Positions 35,150 to 49,200 of a stretch of 64,000 nt of DNA are shown one piece after another. A model generated the notes under the pieces. The model was not told where the DNA came from, did not search any database, and saw only the letters and a list, made by a program, of their open reading frames with translations. Positions within the stretch are counted from its first letter, which is position 1; every line of letters begins with the position of its first letter. The position numbers and the translations under genes are program-made. Source of the stretch: Methanovulcanius yangii (GTDB taxonomy: Archaea; Halobacteriota; Methanomicrobia; Methanomicrobiales; Methanomicrobiaceae); NCBI RefSeq assembly GCF_018687785.1, contig NZ_LTBL01000001.1, positions 673,780 to 737,779 on the forward strand. The letters are read 5' to 3'.

Positions 35150-35240
35150 CCCCCCTCGTCATACCGCAGAGTTGATCTAGATCATACGCAAAACTGATAA
35201 GTCATACTATGAGGAATACGCATGAAGGGAGGAATACGCG

Positions 35241-35993
35241 ATGCTTTCGTTCATTGGTCTGGGGCTGTTTGACGGCGACGATATCTCACTGAAAGGGCTG
35301 AAAAGGATTCAGGCTGCGGATCATGTCTTTCTGGAAGGCTATACCTCACGCCTGATGGGAATAAAAATCTGTGAAATGGAGGATCTGTACGGCAAGACCG
35401 TCACGGTCCTCGGGCGTGAAGACGTCGAACTGCATCCTGATACCATACTTGAATATGCACGGGACTCCGATGTTGCATTTCTGACCGGGGGAGACCCGAT
35501 GGTCTCGACGACCCATGCGGACCTGAGAATCCGGGCGTCCGAACGGGGCATACCGACAGAGATCGTACACGGGTCGTCCATATCCTCTGCGGTCTGCGGT
35601 CTCTCCGGCCTCCAGAACTACCGGTTCGGGAAATCGTGTTCGATACCGTTTCCGGCAAAGGGCTGGTTCCCGACGGCTCCACTGGATACGATCCTCGCAA
35701 ACCAGCTGCGCAGTCTCCACACCATCGTCTACCTTGACATCCAGGAAGGACGGTATATGACCGTGCCGCAGGCAATCAGGCTGATCGAAGAGATGGCGGT
35801 AAAGGAAGGGAAAGAGCCTCCGCGCCTCTTTGTGGGGATTGCCCGTGCAGGTTCGGCAGACCCGCATGTCCGCGCCGGGGACGCACAGACACTCAGGGAC
35901 CATGATTTCGGCGACCCGCTGCATGTCCTGGTCATCCCGGCAGAACTGCACCTGATCGAAGAAGAATACCTTAAGACATTCGCAGGATTATGA
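35241..35993 (+). CDS. dphB: diphthine synthase
   Basis: The 250-residue SAM-dependent methyltransferase acts on elongation factor 2 during diphthamide formation. It has the tetrapyrrole-methylase fold: [19 protein letters not shown] at the start, [49 protein letters not shown] and [16 protein letters not shown] about eight bases before the ATG supports the start. The stop overlaps the DUF357 gene by four bases. Confidence 0.95.
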   Translation: MLSFIGLGLFDGDDISLKGLKRIQAADHVFLEGYTSRLMGIKICEMEDLYGKTVTVLGREDVELHPDTILEYARDSDVAFLTGGDPMVSTTHADLRIRASERGIPTEIVHGSSISSAVCGLSGLQNYRFGKSCSIPFPAKGWFPTAPLDTILANQLRSLHTIVYLDIQEGRYMTVPQAIRLIEEMAVKEGKEPPRLFVGIARAGSADPHVRAGDAQTLRDHDFGDPLHVLVIPAELHLIEEEYLKTFAGL

Positions 35994-36562
35994 GCATACA
36001 GGCACTTGGAGAAGCACTCTGGGACAAGACCGAGAAGGTCAGGCCGGCCGTTTCACGGTCGGGATTCTACTACGCACTCTACCATGAGATGATCGAGATG
36101 GCAGGGGCATACGCAAGCGACGGGTTCCGGTTCTATGATGAGGGAGATTCCGTCAATGCCCACGCCGCCTTCACATACGGATTCGGCTGGCTCGATTGCG
36201 GATGCCTCCTCGGTATCTTCAGCGATATCGAACCCCTCGACGAAATCCCGTCTATCGGAGAGAAGGTGGCACCGAAACTGGACGAACACCTGAGGGAAAA
36301 GACCAGCCGGTACCACCGCATGCTGACAACAGCGGTTGAATCGGTGGCCATCAACCCGGAGGAGGAGAGCCCCGTCCATGAAGCGGCGGAGATGGTCCTT
36401 TTCAAGGCGGAACGGTATCTGCGCAAGGCAGAAAAGACGATAAAAACCGGGGATCTTCTTCAGGCACTGGGTGAACTCAGCTATGGGTACGGCTTCCTGG
36501 ATGCAGGCATCCGCGCCGGGCTTCTCAGGGTCCGAAAAAACCGCCATTTGTTCACCATTTAA
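35990..36562 (+). CDS. DUF357 protein with internal duplication
   Basis: The 190-residue helical protein contains two similar segments. Residues about 40-77 read [38 protein letters not shown] in pattern, and about 143-180 give [36 protein letters not shown]. Each has the (F/Y)GxGxLDxGxxxGL core seen in DUF357. The function is unknown. Its start codon overlaps dphB as ATGA, so it is co-translated with diphthine synthase. Confidence 0.8.
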   Translation: MSIQALGEALWDKTEKVRPAVSRSGFYYALYHEMIEMAGAYASDGFRFYDEGDSVNAHAAFTYGFGWLDCGCLLGIFSDIEPLDEIPSIGEKVAPKLDEHLREKTSRYHRMLTTAVESVAINPEEESPVHEAAEMVLFKAERYLRKAEKTIKTGDLLQALGELSYGYGFLDAGIRAGLLRVRKNRHLFTI

Positions 36563-36638
36563 AGTAAAAAGGGTATATAGTATCGGGTTCCAAAAAATAG
36601 AGATACGCAGTGCAGAAAAATCGCAAAAGAGGTGATGA

Positions 36639-37679
36639 ATGGAGAAAAAACAGTGGAAATGGCTCGCAATATCTGTCGCTTTCTCAACTGTCGTTCTCCT
36701 GATTGTTCTGTGGCTCACCATCGATGAAAACACCATCGATTACCTGCAGCATGCCAAGCTTCAGTATCTGATCTTTGCCCTTGTCCTGCACATGGGAGCT
36801 TTCGTCTTCTGGGCGCTGCGTATGAAGATGATGTCCCATTCCCTCGGCTACCACGTGCCGTTTCTGCATTCGCTCAATGCCGTCTTTGCCAATCTCCTGG
36901 TCGCCGCCATCACCCCCTCCCAGGCCGGAGGAGAACCCGTGCGGATTCATGAGCTGTACCGGGCGGATGTCCCCATCGGGGATGCAACCGCAGTCGTCAT
37001 CATGGAACGGGTCATCGACGGCATCGTTTTGGGGATCATCGGCATCTTCTCCTTCCTGCTGCTGGCATTTCAGGTCAGTGATCTCGATGTGAACCTTACT
37101 ACACCGCTTCTCGTCATGTGGGCGCTCCTTGTGGTGGTTCTTGCCATTTTCGTCTATTCCATACGTCACCCGGATTTTTTAAAGCGGTTGATCAAGAGAA
37201 TCTCCGGATGGTTTACAAAACGGTGGAAGTCGGAAAAAGTCGAACGCTTCCGCGACCGTATAGATGAAGAGGTGGACAATTTCAATTCCGCCCTCACCAA
37301 ATTCATCGGAAAGGCACGGTCCGGCCTCTTCTGGGGCTTTCTCTTTACGGCACTCTACTGGATAGCAGAGTTCCTCATACCGTCCTTCATCCTCATCGCC
37401 CTTGGTGAACCGCCCCATTTCCTGGAGTCCTTCATCGTCCAGCTGATGATTGCCATCATCATGATGATACCCCTGACACCGGGCGGATCGGGCATTGCAG
37501 AGATCGGTGCCACTTCGCTGTACGGCCTCTTCGTCCCATCGTCCATCGTGGGGGTCTTCGTCCTCATCTGGCGCCTCATCATGTATTACTTCAATATCTT
37601 CGCAGGCGTCCTTGCAAGCGTCTTTATCGTGCGGCGTGAGATGATCCTCCGACAGATCAAGCGACTGAAACGGACCTGA
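36639..37679 (+). CDS. flippase-like integral membrane protein (LPG synthase TM / UPF0104 family)
   Basis: The 346-residue protein has about eight membrane segments. It carries the family signatures ANLLVAAITPSQAGGEPVRIHELYR and PLTPGGSGIAEIGATSLY. A cytosolic loop of about 50 charged residues (about 185-225) lies in the middle. The family includes polyprenyl-linked sugar or lipid handling proteins in archaea such as AglD relatives, but the exact role is open. TGAATGGAGAAA starts after an AGAGGTGATGA ribosome binding site. Nearby polyprenol genes fit a lipid carrier role. Confidence 0.83.
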   Translation: MEKKQWKWLAISVAFSTVVLLIVLWLTIDENTIDYLQHAKLQYLIFALVLHMGAFVFWALRMKMMSHSLGYHVPFLHSLNAVFANLLVAAITPSQAGGEPVRIHELYRADVPIGDATAVVIMERVIDGIVLGIIGIFSFLLLAFQVSDLDVNLTTPLLVMWALLVVVLAIFVYSIRHPDFLKRLIKRISGWFTKRWKSEKVERFRDRIDEEVDNFNSALTKFIGKARSGLFWGFLFTALYWIAEFLIPSFILIALGEPPHFLESFIVQLMIAIIMMIPLTPGGSGIAEIGATSLYGLFVPSSIVGVFVLIWRLIMYYFNIFAGVLASVFIVRREMILRQIKRLKRT

Positions 37680-37827
37680 ATATATTCCTGTTTTCCCCGA
37701 TGTTCCCACCGGACAATCGTCAGCGGTTCAACGTCGGGCGATCAAAAAACCCTTGTCCGACATCGTCATGCAGAACAAACAGGTATCAGTGAGGGTGGAG
37801 CGGTGTGCACATCCCGATTCTCCGATG

Positions 37828-38457
37828 CTATCCCAGTGCCGGAATAAAGGATACTATGTAATAGAGACCGAAAAGCACGAGCATCACGCCACAAGCCCCG
37901 ATGACTCCGCGATATACCCGTTCAGAGATTATCGTTCTGCTTCTCCCGATGCCGACCGAGATGAAGGTGAACCATCCGAGATCGGCGAGCCAGTGGCCGG
38001 CCAGAAATGCAATGACGACGAGAAGACCACCCTGCACACCATCAAGAAGGAATCCTGCTCCGATTGTGAGCCACCAGAGCCAGAAATAGGGATTCGAAAC
38101 CGAGGTGATAAATCCTGCAAGGTACGGGCTGACATACACTTCTTCACCGGATACAATGAGCGAGGCCGTCTGTGCAGCCCGGAGAGTGATGGCGCCAAAA
38201 AATACAAGGGATATACCACCGGCAAAGGCAATTATCGTGCTGTGGGGGGTGATGTAATCTGCAAGCCCTACCAGTATGAAGAGAACGAATATCGCCTCGA
38301 TTGCCATGTGGCCCACGACAATGCGGGGTCCCACCCTCCATCCATCCCGTATGGAAGCAGTAATGGTGGCAACGAGCATCGGCCCCGGGGCAAGCGCACC
38401 GGTAAGACCGATAATAAACGCAAGAAGAAACATTCCCGCAATGCCTGCGTCATACAT
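37828..38457 (-). CDS. LysE/RhtB-family exporter
   Basis: The 209-residue membrane protein has six hydrophobic helices. It carries the N-terminal family motif FIIGLTGALAPGPMLVATITASIRDGWRVGPRIVVGH and the SNPYFWLWWLTIGAG segment. LysE-type proteins export amino acids or other small molecules. Substrate cannot be inferred. It is convergent with the flippase-like gene, with 148 bases between. Confidence 0.87.
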   Translation of the reverse strand: MYDAGIAGMFLLAFIIGLTGALAPGPMLVATITASIRDGWRVGPRIVVGHMAIEAIFVLFILVGLADYITPHSTIIAFAGGISLVFFGAITLRAAQTASLIVSGEEVYVSPYLAGFITSVSNPYFWLWWLTIGAGFLLDGVQGGLLVVIAFLAGHWLADLGWFTFISVGIGRSRTIISERVYRGVIGACGVMLVLFGLYYIVSFIPALG

Positions 38458-38539
38458 AATGCAGATATGCGTTGAACCCCACGGGTAATAACCGCAGCGC
38501 TACCGGAATAAAAACGAAGAATAACTTCTCTTTTAGAAA

Positions 38540-38659
38540 AACTGCAGCGAAGTATGGTTCCCGAGAGCTCGCGCATCTCAGTAGAGCATACCACGTGAGA
38601 GGGCTTAACTTCCGGGTTCGGGATGGGTCCGGGTGTTCCCCTCTGCTATGGCCGCAGTT
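38540..38659 (-). rRNA. rrf: 5S ribosomal RNA, copy linked to tRNA-Cys
   Basis: A 120-base 5S gene on the minus strand. Terminal helix AACTGC/GCAGTT closes perfectly, and the conserved loop CCCGGACCCATCCCGAACCCGGAAGTTAAGC core is present. It differs from the 5S in the rRNA operon at six positions, two of which form a compensatory pair in helix I. It follows tRNA-Cys by 52 bases and is followed by a T-rich stretch (TTTTTCTAAAAG on the minus strand). Confidence 0.95.
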
Positions 38660-38711
38660 TTATGCCGGAACGATTGCTCCGACGGTTGTTCAGAAAACCT
38701 GAACAACCTAA

Positions 38712-38783
38712 AGCCAAGGTCCGGATTTGAACCGGAGTATAGCTGCTCTGCAGGCAGCCGCGTGGCCGCTCCGCCACCTTGGC
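38712..38783 (-). tRNA. tRNA-Cys (anticodon GCA)
   Basis: A 72-base cloverleaf: acceptor GCCAAGG/CCTTGGC, anticodon stem GCTGC/GCAGC around loop CTGCAGA giving GCA, T arm CCGGTTCAAATCCGG. Discriminator is U, the identity base of tRNA-Cys. CCA is not encoded. A TATA-like TATTTTATG lies about 35-45 bases upstream on the minus strand. It is likely transcribed with the downstream 5S gene. Confidence 0.95.
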
Positions 38784-38915
38784 ATCGTAGTCTTGCCTTA
38801 CTAGATTGGAAATACAAGCATAAAATATGTTTGATTGGATTCTGTCGCGAAATGAAAATCATTAAGTGGAGAAGACCATTTGGGCTGTTTTTTTCTCACT
38901 GCGCCGTACTTCATC

Positions 38916-39176
38916 CTATTCTGCCGCAATTTCGCGCCGTATCTCGTCGAAGGTCAACAGCTCATATCCGCCAATGGACATGTCGGAATTGAGCCGTATG
39001 CGGACATATAATTCCAGTTCATCATTCTCCATTGCATAGGGGTCCGGCGAATTGGTGGCACGAAGAAATCCCAGCGATGCAAGTTCCCCCATGATCAGTT
39101 CGGCATTGTCATATGACGTCATGATGTCATGGACCCGGTCAATGACCCGTTTCTGCTCATGTGTGCGAATTACCAT
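38916..39176 (-). CDS. small protein of unknown function
   Basis: The 86-residue protein begins MVIRTHEQKRVIDRVHDIMTS and ends RREIAAE. It is acidic toward the middle (ENDELELYVRIRL) and appears soluble, with a helical start and a beta-rich centre. Start: ATG 39176 with TAGGGTG just upstream. I do not recognise the family. It lies between the two 5S genes, downstream of another unknown gene, on the strand of the rRNA genes. Confidence 0.6.
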   Translation of the reverse strand: MVIRTHEQKRVIDRVHDIMTSYDNAELIMGELASLGFLRATNSPDPYAMENDELELYVRIRLNSDMSIGGYELLTFDEIRREIAAE

Positions 39177-39225
39177 GCACCCTACTTGCAATGGGCGTAT
39201 ATATTGATTCTCCTCACACGCACAT

Positions 39226-39648
39226 CTACACCTGGCAGGCGGGAGCGTCCCTCATGTACAGTCTTGGTGCAGGAGAGAGCGGGTGTGGCAAAAGGCGTTC
39301 CTTGCGGGGAATGCGGGCGATATAGCAGTACGATCTTCGCCGCGCAAGCATTTCACGCACGGCGCTGAGCGAGACCGTGAAACGGTCTCCGTTCACCAGT
39401 TCGATATTCAATGCCTTTCCGGACCGTGACAGAACCATCACCCCGGCATTTCCCAGGAGATGCTGCCCATCATTATTTCGAAGGGGCTCTACGCGTGCGG
39501 CAGCGAGCCCTCCGCATGCCTGCTGCACCTCCCCGACCCGTACGGCAAAGCGCGTGCCACAGAGCGTACAGGTGAATATTCGGGATTCCACACCCATCGT
39601 ATCGATGGCGGGGTACCTGTTTACCGAAAGATTCCCAACCTTTTCCAT
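39226..39648 (-). CDS. protein of unknown function with CxxC and basic C terminus
   Basis: The 140-residue protein begins MEKVGNLSVNRYPAIDTMGVES and has one CTLC pair at about 27-30 plus a single later cysteine. A central strand-rich region (VMVLSRSGKALNIELVNGDRFTVSLSAVREML) looks like a small beta-barrel. The C terminus is basic. Start: ATG 39648 has GAGAGG eight bases upstream. Codon use is like a real gene, but no family is recognised. It lies between the rRNA operon and the second 5S unit. Confidence 0.6.
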   Translation of the reverse strand: MEKVGNLSVNRYPAIDTMGVESRIFTCTLCGTRFAVRVGEVQQACGGLAAARVEPLRNNDGQHLLGNAGVMVLSRSGKALNIELVNGDRFTVSLSAVREMLARRRSYCYIARIPRKERLLPHPLSPAPRLYMRDAPACQV

Positions 39649-39814
39649 GATCTGTTCCTCTCGGCATGACGTCACCGGAAAAGATAATAAGAGAGAACCG
39701 TATGCAGTGTGAAAGTATACTCAAGGAGACAGTGCAACAAAGAGAGCTGCAAACGCCCATGGCATTCGCTCCGAATACAAACATTACAGAAGAGTTTCAT
39801 TTTTTTTAGTCAGC

Positions 39815-39934
39815 AATTGCAGCGAGGTATGGTTCCCGAGAGCTCGCGCATCTCAGTAAAGCATACTACGTGAGAGGGCTTAACTTCCGGGTTCGGGATG
39901 GGTCCGGGTGTACCCCTCTGCTATGGCCGCAATT
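39815..39934 (-). rRNA. rrf: 5S ribosomal RNA of the rRNA operon
   Basis: A 120-base 5S gene on the minus strand, 63 bases after the 23S gene, with terminal helix AATTGC/GCAATT and the same core as the other copy. It is the distal gene of the 16S-tRNA-Ala-23S-5S operon. Confidence 0.95.
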
Positions 39935-39997
39935 ACACGTTGTTGGTATTTGGTGTGCACACAGGATTTCGTCTGGGTTCTGGGGACTCAATTTTAG

Positions 39998-42916
<2,919 letters not shown>

Positions 42917-43075
42917 GTCATTTTAAATGTGTCCGCCAGAACCCATTTAACGTCCTATGTGCACACCTTTACCCGACCTCACAGAGTCTTTTGGACTCTC
43001 GGTCCTTCCCCGGGGACTCACGTCTCCGGGTGCATTGGAAGCGGGTTTCACAAGAGTATTGTGGAACCTGCTTGA

Positions 43076-43148
43076 TGGACTTAAGGGGATTTGAACCCCT
43101 GGCCTCGGCGTTGCAAACGCCGCGCTCTTCCAGCTGAGCTATAAGCCC
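43076..43148 (-). tRNA. tRNA-Ala (anticodon TGC), spacer tRNA
   Basis: A 73-base tRNA between 16S and 23S: acceptor GGGCTTA/TAAGTCC, anticodon stem GGCGT/ACGCC around TTTGCAA giving TGC, T arm AGGGGTTCAAATCCCCT. Discriminator A; CCA not encoded. This spacer tRNA is the normal arrangement in euryarchaea. Confidence 0.96.
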
Positions 43149-43215
43149 ACAGCTTCCGTTGTTGACACCGGCAATTTTACGTTCTGTTTAGCAACCGCAT
43201 CCCCTTGATTTCTTT

Positions 43216-44683
<1,468 letters not shown>

Positions 44684-44924
44684 TGTTTTTGAAGTAGCTT
44701 CATGCAAGATTCTTGCATTCAGTGGTCTTCGGCACACATGCCTTATCGGCTTTATATTTGGAACCATTTCTGCTCATCATCGTGATGATGGCATTCCATG
44801 GTAAAAGGAATTAGCGGTTACTAAACAGATTTCCGCATTGCCAGTGCCAACGTCAGAACCGACACTCCCCACCGGAGCGGTTTCGGTTCCCCATCAAAAC
44901 ATCGGATTACAATATTAGTTTCGA

Positions 44925-44938
44925 GAGGTAATAAACCC
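44925..44938 (-). promoter_or_regulatory. rRNA promoter-like module P3 (degenerate)
   Basis: The sequence GAGGTAATAAACCC differs from the P2 counterpart GAGGATATAAACCC by a two-base inversion, 186 bases away. Similarity continues outside (ACCC then TCGAA and CCGACG). The TATA box reads TTTATTAC on the minus strand. Weaker match than P1 and P2. Confidence 0.5.
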
Positions 44939-45077
44939 ATCGAAACCGCTTGCATCCGACGCCGGAAGCCTTCCTGCAGAGCGGCGATTGCCACCCTGCA
45001 GAGGTATTTCCTTTGTAGTGCTAATGGCGTATTTCGGGCACCGTTTTTTCAACGGAGCATTTTGCACCCGTTTTGTG

Positions 45078-45124
45078 CCCGAACCATTCGACCTAACAAG
45101 GTTGTCTTCAGAGGATATAAACCC
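45078..45124 (-). promoter_or_regulatory. rRNA promoter module P2
   Basis: On the minus strand a TTTATATC box (45121-45114) is followed about 26 bases later by GTTAGGTCGAATGGTTCGGG, which is identical in P1. The likely transcription start falls in that shared block. Distance to P1 is 187-188 bases. Confidence 0.65.
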
Positions 45125-45264
45125 TTCGAATCGTTTTGTTCGGCCGACGTCCGCACCCGGAGAACCGGACAGACATCCGGTTTCGCGGTTGCGGTTCGCC
45201 ACGATTGCAATGTTCGTTCTTGGCGCGGATACGCACAAACGGAGCGCGTTGCGCCCGTTTTCGT

Positions 45265-45309
45265 CCCGAACCATTCGACCTAACAACATGGTATCCGGAG
45301 TGATATAAA
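45265..45309 (-). promoter_or_regulatory. rRNA promoter module P1
   Basis: On the minus strand a TTTATATC box (45309-45302) precedes the same 22-base block (45286-45265) as P2. It is the farthest upstream module, about 600 bases before 16S. The conserved spacing of TATA box and start block in two copies argues for real promoters. Confidence 0.65.
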
Positions 45310-45557
45310 GGTTATGAAACAAGAATTATCGTGACCCGTTCGCAGAAATACGGCCAATAATAACTCAATTCATAATTAAAAGCCTAATAACACCATTTTT
45401 CAAATTCACCGACAGTTTTCACCATCAAAATCCCCTCAAAAATCGCCCAAAACTACCGTCGAAAGGGGACGGCCACGCATGCCCTCACGCATAAAAAAAT
45501 ATCAAAAATATCTTCGATACCGCACAATACTCGTTAAATTTAAAATTGATGCGCATA

Positions 45558-46283
45558 TCAGTCTTCAAATGCGTCTGCGCGCCACCGTGAGACGTAAATA
45601 TCCCCAAAAAATTCTTCCTGCCAGATCATCAGGCGTCCCTCAAGCATGAGAAAGAGGAGCGGAAGATAGACGTCGCGCACATCCTTCCCCATGCTGCCGC
45701 TGAGCGCATGCAGGGTGGTCACTGCCTCCCCCGCACCTTCGATGCGCTCAAAAGACGTATACACGGTCTCGGTGACATCCTGAAAGTCCTCCTCGTGCGC
45801 CACACTGACGATATCGTCCGCCTCCAGCAGGAGGTCCGGTACCGCACTCTTGCGCCTCGTCCTCCGCCGCTCCATCTTCTCTGCGGTCTTGAGCTCTTTT
45901 ATCAGCTCATAGAGGGTTACCGGCCGGCGCCGTTTCCCTTTCCGCCCCACGCGGCGCCGGATCTCCCGCTCGAGACGTTCGATCGGTTCCGAAAGATCCT
46001 CGAAGGTGGAATCCGACCCAAATCCGAAGTCGTCATCAAAGAAGGATTCCTCCTCGAATTCAACCTCATCTGCCACCTCGACCTCTTCGAGATACTCGGA
46101 TTTCATCCGCAAAAGCGTCGATGCAAAAAAGAGAGTCCTGCCTGAGATGCGCAGATCGAGCTCCTTCATCCGCTCGAGCTCACCGAGGAAACGGTCCGTC
46201 ACCTCGACGATATCGATATTCCACGGGTCAATCTCCCCCGACTCGGCCATGCCGACAAGAATTTCAACCGGTTCCTCATGCAT
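45558..46283 (-). CDS. scpA: segregation and condensation protein A (kleisin)
   Basis: The 241-residue protein has the ScpA N-terminal SMC-neck binding helices (MHEEPVEILVGMAESGEIDPWNIDIVEVTDRFL) and LRISGRTLFFASTLLRMKSEYL. A long acidic linker and the C-terminal winged helix (EAVTTLHALSGS...VYLPLLFLMLEGRLMIWQEEFFGDIYV) follow. It bridges the SMC heads in the chromosome-condensing complex. ATG 46283 overlaps the smc stop by eight bases; a GTG at 46295 is possible. No scpB follows within the window. Confidence 0.93.
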   Translation of the reverse strand: MHEEPVEILVGMAESGEIDPWNIDIVEVTDRFLGELERMKELDLRISGRTLFFASTLLRMKSEYLEEVEVADEVEFEEESFFDDDFGFGSDSTFEDLSEPIERLEREIRRRVGRKGKRRRPVTLYELIKELKTAEKMERRRTRRKSAVPDLLLEADDIVSVAHEEDFQDVTETVYTSFERIEGAGEAVTTLHALSGSMGKDVRDVYLPLLFLMLEGRLMIWQEEFFGDIYVSRWRADAFED

Positions 46284-49200
46284 TGCTCTTAACACCGGTC
46301 ACGTAGGTGGACTTGTCCGGACGCGTCGTCACCCCGATGATACGGTCAGCCCGCTCAATCGTCGGCTTTCGCAGCGAGACACATATCGACTGGGCATCCC
46401 CCGAGAGTTCCTGGATCATCGTTGAAACGCGCTCCACATTCGACCCGTCCAGCATCATATCGATCTCATCGAGCGCGTAGAATGGGGCCGGCATGTGCTG
46501 CTGAATCGAGAAGATGAACGCAAGCGTCGTCAGGGACTTCTCCCCACCCGAGAGGGAGGAGAGAAGGTGAACCTTTTTTCCCCGCGGCTGAACGGCAAAA
46601 GTCATGCCGCCTGCAAAGGGGTCGTCGTCGTTATCGAGGACAAGGCTCCCGGACCCGCTCGTCAGCCGTGCAAAGATCTTCTGGAAATTCTCATCGATCG
46701 CCGTGTACGAATCCATGAACGAATCGAACTTCATCTTTTCATAGTGCTCGATACGCTCGATGAGCATCGTGCGTTCCCTTGACAGGACGTCCTTCTTCTC
46801 GGTCCGCTCGGCCGCACGCTTCTCGACGCGTTCATACTCCTCGATTGCGAGCATGTTCACCGCACCGATGCGCTTCATCGCCCGCTCCGCGTTCTCCATC
46901 CCGGCCTCGATCTCGTCGAGGGAGAGATCGGTGGTAGCCTCGCCCACTTCCTCCCTGAGCCGTTCGATCTCTTCCAGAACCGCGATCTTCCGGTCGTTCA
47001 GGGAGCCGACCTGGAGCCGAATCTGCCCCATCGTCGTCTCGATCTCCAGAATCGAATGATCGATTGCGCGGATCTCCGCCAGATGGCCGTCGTGGATCTC
47101 CTGAAGACGGGTGATCTCCGCGGAGAAGGACTGCTGCCGCGTCTCCAACTCGGCAATCTCCGTCGTCTTCGACTCGATCGTCGCCCGGGCCGCCTGGATC
47201 TCCACATCGATCTCCCGGTTCCGCACCTCGAGTTTCTCCCTCGCCTGCACAAATTCCTCGAGACGGTTCTTGTAGTGCTGCCGTTCCCGCTGGGTGTCGT
47301 TGAGGTCCGCTTCCTTGTTGCTGATGCGCCGGTCGAGATCCTCAAGGGACTTCATGAGACGCTCGCGCTCTTCGGAGAGACGGGGGATCTGTGTATCGCC
47401 GAGACGGGACTTCAGACCGCCAATCTCCTTCTCCACACCCGCGATCTCGTCGTTCGCCGCGGCAATCTCCTCCTCGAGCTGTGCGAGGGTTCTGCCGCCC
47501 GCCGAGACGCCTGCGATCTCCTCCTGCCCCGCGATGATGCCCGCCTGCTCCTCTCCAAGCGACGCAACCCTCTTGCGGTACTCCTCCAGAAGCATCCTAT
47601 AGCGGGCCATCTCGTCCTCGATCGCCGTCCGCTGACGACGTGCCTCCTCCGCCTCCGCGGTGTAGCGTTCGACCGCGGATCCCAGGTCGGCGAGCTCTCC
47701 CTGCAGTGCGGCTATGGCCGATGCCAGCCGGGCGACCTCGTCGCCGACGGCGACCCCGAACCCGCCGGCCTTCTGCCGCCGGGAACCGCCCGTCATCGCA
47801 CCGCCCTTCTCCACGAGATCGCCTTCAAGGGTGACCATGCGGTACTCGCCCATCATGCTGCGGGCCACATCGAGCCGGTCGATGACGACGGTGGCTGCGA
47901 AGACCTGCCGGAAGACCGGGTCGAAGAGCGGGTCATACTCCAGGAGATTGACCGCATAATCAATGACGCGGGAGTTCTTCAGGGGCGGAATGGCAGGGGC
48001 CTTCAGCTTGTTGAGCGGCAGGAAGGTCATCCTCCCGAGGCGGTTCTCTTTCAGGTACGCAATCGCCTCGGCTGCGATCCTGTCCGTTTCGACCACCACA
48101 TAGTTCAGGCGGCCGCCTGCGGCGATGTCCAGCGCCGTCGCATACTCGGGAGGCGCCTTTCCCAGCTGGGCGACCGTCCCGTAGACACCGTCCATCCCGA
48201 GGATCGCCTCGAGCGCCTTCCCGCCCGCACCGCTCACCTGCTGCTGCGCCTCGAGGCGCATCAGGTCGCGTTCCTTCGAACGGATCTGCTCCCGCACCTT
48301 CTCGAGTTCGGACCGGTTCGCAAAAAGCGTGCTTTCTGCCCGCGAAACGTGCTGGCTATGGGCATCCTTCTCCTTCTCGAGACCCGCGATGAGGGCCTCA
48401 TACTCGGCGCACTGCCGTTCCTTCTCCTCGATCTCCCGTTCGATCTGGACGAGCCGCCGGTTCATCCGTTCGTGCTCCGAGGTGCGCAGGCGGCTGCGTT
48501 CGATCATCAGATCACGCTCACCGATCAGTTCGGAACGACGGTTCTTCAGCTCGGAGATGGTATTCTGGAGGGCAAAGAGCTGGTCACGGGCACCCGCCAC
48601 CTCGTCGCTCTCCGTCCCGAGGGTCTTCTCGACAATATCGAGGTCGGCCTTCAGGCCCGCACGCTCCATATTGAGATTCGACCGGTCGATGGAGAGGTCG
48701 CGAATCGCATTCGAACACTCTCCGATACGCTCGTCGGCACGCTTCGCGTTGGTGTAGAGGGTATGAACCTCCTCAAGGTTCGAGGACTTTTCATAGTTCT
48801 TGCGGCCGATAGACTCTTCCGAGGCCTTGATCTCGCCGCGAGCGGATTCGATATCCTGCAGGAGCTGCAGGTATTCACTCCCGCTCTTCCGGTGAATCTC
48901 TTCGGATATTTCGGCTATTTTGGCCTGAATCCTGCCGATCTCCCCATCCAGCTCCGATTTTTCGGCCGTCTTCTTCCCGAGATCCGCCTCGTGGCCGGCG
49001 ATGATCTCGTGGAGGGAGCCCAGCTCACGCTCCCGTGCCGTCAGGAGCGCCACGGTCCGGCACTCTCGCAGGTGATCGAGCTTCTCCTGCCATTCGCGGT
49101 ATTTTATCGCCTGCTCACGCTCTTTCTCGAGCTCGACGAGCCGCACCGAGAGTTCATTCAGGAGAAGTTCCTCGCGCTCGATGCGCTCACGGACGACCTC

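Larger units (their letters stand above)
44684..45557 (-). other. rRNA operon leader and intergenic region without protein gene
   Basis: This 874-base stretch holds no convincing gene. Read on the minus strand it contains, from upstream, AT-rich sequence after scpA (about 45310-45557), two near-identical promoter modules, a third weaker copy, and then short hairpins close to 16S (ATGCAAG/CTTGCAT at 44702-44718; GAAG/CTTC at 44691-44701) that may take part in processing. ORFs in it contain the repeats and are not real. Confidence 0.7.

Noticed and set aside
37753-38475. 240-codon ORF opposite the LysE exporter
   Set aside because: The minus strand has six hydrophobic helices and the LysE motif; the plus frame is its complement.
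38530-39940. The two similar 120-base blocks as a mobile-element repeat
   Set aside because: They are 5S rRNA genes; no terminal repeats or transposase occur around them.
44915-45322. Paired ORFs of 70-135 codons in the rRNA leader
   Set aside because: Both strands are open because of the repeated promoter modules; no start signal or family is seen.
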